NCBI GenBank assembly: GCA_963668655.2 | Contig: CAXXPQ010000002.1 | Span: 620,001-684,000, forward strand | Length of the DNA: 64,000 nt | Origin: G963668655 sp963668655 | GTDB lineage: Bacteria; Myxococcota_A; SURF-8 | Direction of reading: 5' to 3' | In this document: positions 61,979 to 64,000 of the stretch, in pieces | Layout of the letters: each line of letters starts with the position of its first letter | How positions within the stretch are numbered: position 1 is the stretch's first letter | Notes under the pieces: model-generated | The model's database searches: none | Seen by the model: the letters and a program-made list of their open reading frames with translations, nothing else | What the model was told of the DNA's origin: nothing | Translations under genes and position numbers: made by a program

Positions 61979-63241
61979 TCAGGTTCCGGCGGAGTAGTCG
62001 TTCAGATAGGCCAGCTGATCGGCGGTGAGCTTGTCGATCTTCGCGCCCACGGTGGCCAGTTTGAGCGAAGCCACGCGTTCGTCCTGCCCCTCGGGGATGT
62101 CGTGAACCACGTGTTCCAGCTTCGATCCGTTCTTCGCCAGATGCACCATGCTGAGGAACTGGTTGGCGAAGGACATGTCCATCACCTCGGAGGGATGCCC
62201 CTCGGCGGCGGCCAGGTTCACCAGGCGACCCTGGGCCAGGACATAGATTTTCTTGCCGTTCTTCAGCGTGTATTCCTCGTTGTTCTCACGGATGGTCCGG
62301 GAGGATTTGGCGACGGTTTTCAGCTCTTCCAGGTTGATCTCGCAATCGTAATGCCCGGTGTTGCTGACGATGGCGCCCTCGCGCATGTGCTCGAAATGCC
62401 GCTTGACGATCACGTCCTTCATGCCGGTGGCCGTGATGAAGATGTCGCCCAGGCGCGCAGCCTGGTCCATCTTCATGACCTCGAAGCCTTCCAGGGTGGC
62501 CTTGAGCGCCTGAATGGGATCGACTTCCGTCACGATCACCCGGGCGCCCATGCCCTTGGCGCGCATGGCGCAGCCGCGACCGCAGTGACCGTAACCCGCC
62601 ACCACGAAATTCTTGCCCGCCAAAAGCACGGCCGTGGCGCGCAGAATGCCGTCCAGGCTGGACTGGCCGGTTCCGTACACGTTGTCGAATTCCCATTTGG
62701 TCTGGGCGTCGTTGACCGCGATGACGGGATACAGCAGTTTCCCGGCCTTACCCATGGCGCGCAGCCGGTGGACGCCGGTGGTGGTTTCCTCGGTGCCGCC
62801 CAGAACGCCCTGGGCCAGCTTGGGGAACCGGTTGTGGATGGTGAAGATCAGGTCCGCGCCGTCGTCGAGCGTCAGCGTGGGCTTGAAGTCCAGCGTGCGG
62901 TCGATGCTCCAGTAGAACTCCTTCACGTTCTGGCCGTGCCAGGCGTAGACGGAGAAGCCTTCCTTGGCCAGCGCGGCGGCCACGTCGTCCTGGGTGGACA
63001 GCGGATTGCAGCCGGACCAGGAGAGTTCGGCCCCGGCGGCCTTCAGCGTGCGGATGAGGATCGCCGTTTCCTTGGTCACGTGCAGGCAGCCGGCGATGCG
63101 CATGCCCTTCAGGGGTTTGGTCTTTTTATATTTCTCCCGCAGCGCGGCCATCACCGGCATGCGGCTGTCGGCCCATTCGATTTTCTTTTTGCCCTGCGCG
63201 GCCAGGGAAAGATCCGCCACCTTGTAATTTTGTTTCGCCAT
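61979..63241 (-). CDS. ahcY: adenosylhomocysteinase
   Basis: A 420-aa S-adenosylhomocysteine hydrolase, splitting SAH into adenosine and homocysteine. Features: GMRIAGCLHVTKETAILIRT, the NAD-binding loop VVAGYGHCGRGCAMRAKGMG, ITEVMDTRA-like context replaced here by ARVIVTEVDPIQALKATLEG, and SNTGHYDCEINLEEL. The start has GGAGG before ATG 63241. The 162-bp leader follows the 6S-like RNA terminator. The enzyme would recycle SAH from methyltransferases, including any sterol methylation. Confidence 0.96.
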   Translation of the reverse strand: MAKQNYKVADLSLAAQGKKKIEWADSRMPVMAALREKYKKTKPLKGMRIAGCLHVTKETAILIRTLKAAGAELSWSGCNPLSTQDDVAAALAKEGFSVYAWHGQNVKEFYWSIDRTLDFKPTLTLDDGADLIFTIHNRFPKLAQGVLGGTEETTTGVHRLRAMGKAGKLLYPVIAVNDAQTKWEFDNVYGTGQSSLDGILRATAVLLAGKNFVVAGYGHCGRGCAMRAKGMGARVIVTEVDPIQALKATLEGFEVMKMDQAARLGDIFITATGMKDVIVKRHFEHMREGAIVSNTGHYDCEINLEELKTVAKSSRTIRENNEEYTLKNGKKIYVLAQGRLVNLAAAEGHPSEVMDMSFANQFLSMVHLAKNGSKLEHVVHDIPEGQDERVASLKLATVGAKIDKLTADQLAYLNDYSAGT

Positions 63242-63403
63242 TCGATCCAGCCTCCAGATTGCTTCAGAAAAGTCCGTTGTTTCCGCCGCTTCCACCGTAC
63301 GAACCGGCCACGGGGCCGGAAGAACGGGCCGGGAAGCGGCGCCGTTTCGATGCGGGTTTCGTTGTCCCTGGGGAACATCCCGTATTTACGGGAAAAGATC
63401 AAG

Positions 63404-63433
63404 AAAAAAACCCGCCATGGCCGTGTGGACGGG
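63404..63433 (-). terminator. terminator of the 6S-like RNA
   Basis: Minus strand CCCGTC and GGCGGG pair, followed by T7 (63410-63404). The same bases also take part in the RNA's closing stem. Confidence 0.65.
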
Positions 63434-63579
63434 CACTTTAGCCCTCGTTATTACAGGTGGGGTCTACTATGGCGCTTCAGGCTGCCCTTTGCGGGTTTGC
63501 TCACCACGTCAGGAAGCGGACCCCGGGCTAATTTCTATCGAGCTCAAAGTCAATCCACCCATCACGAGCCTGGCAGGCT
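63404..63579 (-). ncRNA. ssrS: probable 6S RNA
   Basis: A ~176-nt transcript is predicted from its own sigma-70 promoter to an intrinsic terminator, upstream of ahcY. It folds as one long hairpin. The closing stem pairs CCTGCCAGGCTCGTG with CACGGCCATGGCGGG, and TGGGTGG with CCGTCCA. After a large internal loop come TTAGCCC/GGGCTAA, GGGGTC/GACCCC and CGCTTC/GAAGCG, and the apical part has GGTGAGCA ... GCAGCCTGAA, which resembles the apical arm of E. coli 6S RNA. Size and bubble-in-hairpin shape suit 6S RNA, which binds the sigma-70 holoenzyme. I could not run a covariance search, so another structured sRNA is possible. Confidence 0.6.
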
Positions 63580-63585
63580 GATTCC

Positions 63586-63614
63586 ATTGTAAAGGCTCCC
63601 GGCGGGGGCGTCAA
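63586..63614 (-). promoter_or_regulatory. sigma-70 promoter of the 6S-like RNA
   Basis: TTGACG (63614-63609) and TACAAT (63591-63586) with exactly 17 bases between; predicted start A at 63579. Confidence 0.75.
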
Positions 63615-63701
63615 GGAAGATCGGAGAGCATGCGAGAATTTGGGGAGGGAAAATCCGGCAGGCCGGAACCAATGCATTCGGCATTTCCCCGGGTGCTGAT
63701 C

Positions 63702-64000
63702 CTACTCCGAAAAAATCTCCTCGCCCACGTCCGGAATCGGTTCGGGGTCGGGCAGCGAGACGCCCAGGATGCGTTCCAGATTCCAATCGTTTTCGGCCAG
63801 AAGTTCCTCGTAATCCATGTCCATGGAAGCCTGGCGCTCCAGCGCCTCGTCGATTTCGGGGCGCGTGACCACCGCCCCCCGGCCCATGCCCTCGCAGCCT
63901 TCGTGAAGCCGGTTCCAGCCGTCTGGTTCCAGAAGAAATTCCGCCACCAGCGGCGTGGCCCGGCAGAACTCGGGCTTGGCTTCGTGGATGCGGCAGAGTT
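63702..64000 (-). CDS. YkgJ-type cysteine-cluster protein, C-terminal part
   Basis: The gene enters from the right edge. The visible ~98 residues begin LCRIHEAKPEFCRATP, the end of the zinc/iron-chelating motif of the YkgJ/UPF0153 family (CRIhE.KPefCr.yP). The rest is acidic and hydrophilic, ending PIPDVGEEIFSE. The frame continues to the last base, so the true start lies outside; a GTG at 63947 inside is not the start. Function of the family is unknown beyond metal binding. Confidence 0.7.
   Translation of the reverse strand, partial: LCRIHEAKPEFCRATPLVAEFLLEPDGWNRLHEGCEGMGRGAVVTRPEIDEALERQASMDMDYEELLAENDWNLERILGVSLPDPEPIPDVGEEIFSE

Noticed and set aside
63242..63600. SAH riboswitch upstream of ahcY
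   Set aside because: A GCCAGGCTCG stretch recalls the motif, but the region makes a separate promoter-to-terminator RNA and the rest of the SAH-riboswitch core is not visible.

Overview
The window looks like part of a bacterial chromosome of fairly high GC. The lineage cannot be fixed from sequence alone. Two lipoproteins carry long Asp-Gly-Asp linkers, Cys-rich 'CYPNGTC' repeats, a DUF1566-type domain and a PKD/beta-helix architecture. Together with bacterial sterol-type cyclisation, mevalonate-pathway HMG-CoA synthase and sigma-54 promoters, this suggests a deltaproteobacterial-grade organism (Myxococcota, Lernaellota or similar). That placement is an inference.

Region 1 (1-21.1 kb) is accessory DNA that ends beside a tRNA-Ala(CGC) gene. 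It starts with a phage-like minus-strand module: an AAA ATPase, a Cas4/AddB-like nuclease, two sigma-region-4-like proteins and zinc ribbons. Next comes a minus-strand operon that I consider the candidate undescribed system. Its genes are a DEDDy 3'-5' exonuclease, a 1683-aa protein that fuses a DnaG-type zinc finger to a reverse transcriptase and long C-terminal domains, an uncharacterised 261-aa protein, and a QueC/QatC-like enzyme. The reverse transcriptase and the QueC-like protein end in the same homologous module. The QueC-like gene is interrupted by a 906-bp IS5-like element; removing it with one TAA target duplication restores a 685-codon frame. A large serine recombinase cassette (with DUF2924), an Abi/HEPN protein with a zinc ribbon, and a type IIG restriction-modification enzyme complete the island.

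Region 2 (21.6-35.5 kb) holds tRNA-Ala, an ISKra4-like transposase, a lipoprotein preceded by a 20-base homopolymer, dnaE, an HprK-like protein with a degenerate P-loop, a four-gene plus-strand operon of unknown pathway (saccharopine-dehydrogenase-like, SCP2-like, class III aminotransferase, HAD phosphatase), and tex.

Region 3 (35.9-52.9 kb) is a biosynthetic block. It combines HMG-CoA synthase, an oxidosqualene-cyclase-type cyclase, a U32 Fe-S protein, chorismate mutase-DAHP synthase, a farnesyl-diphosphate-synthase-like enzyme, hpnC-hpnD-hpnE (squalene) and the rest of the shikimate pathway (aroD, an aroE-aroK fusion, aroA, aroC, aroB). A sigma-54 activator is encoded inside the hpn-aro operon. 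Sigma-54-type promoter motifs with the same spacing lie before HMG-CoA synthase, before the prenyl synthase operon and before hpnC, so the block may be one self-controlled regulon.

Region 4 (53-64 kb) holds a 1905-aa repeat-rich surface lipoprotein, a membrane glycosyltransferase, a TauE/SafE permease, ahcY, a probable 6S RNA with its own promoter and terminator, and the end of a YkgJ-type cysteine-cluster protein. A roughly 100-bp intergenic repeat occurs twice, each time 34 bp after a stop codon.
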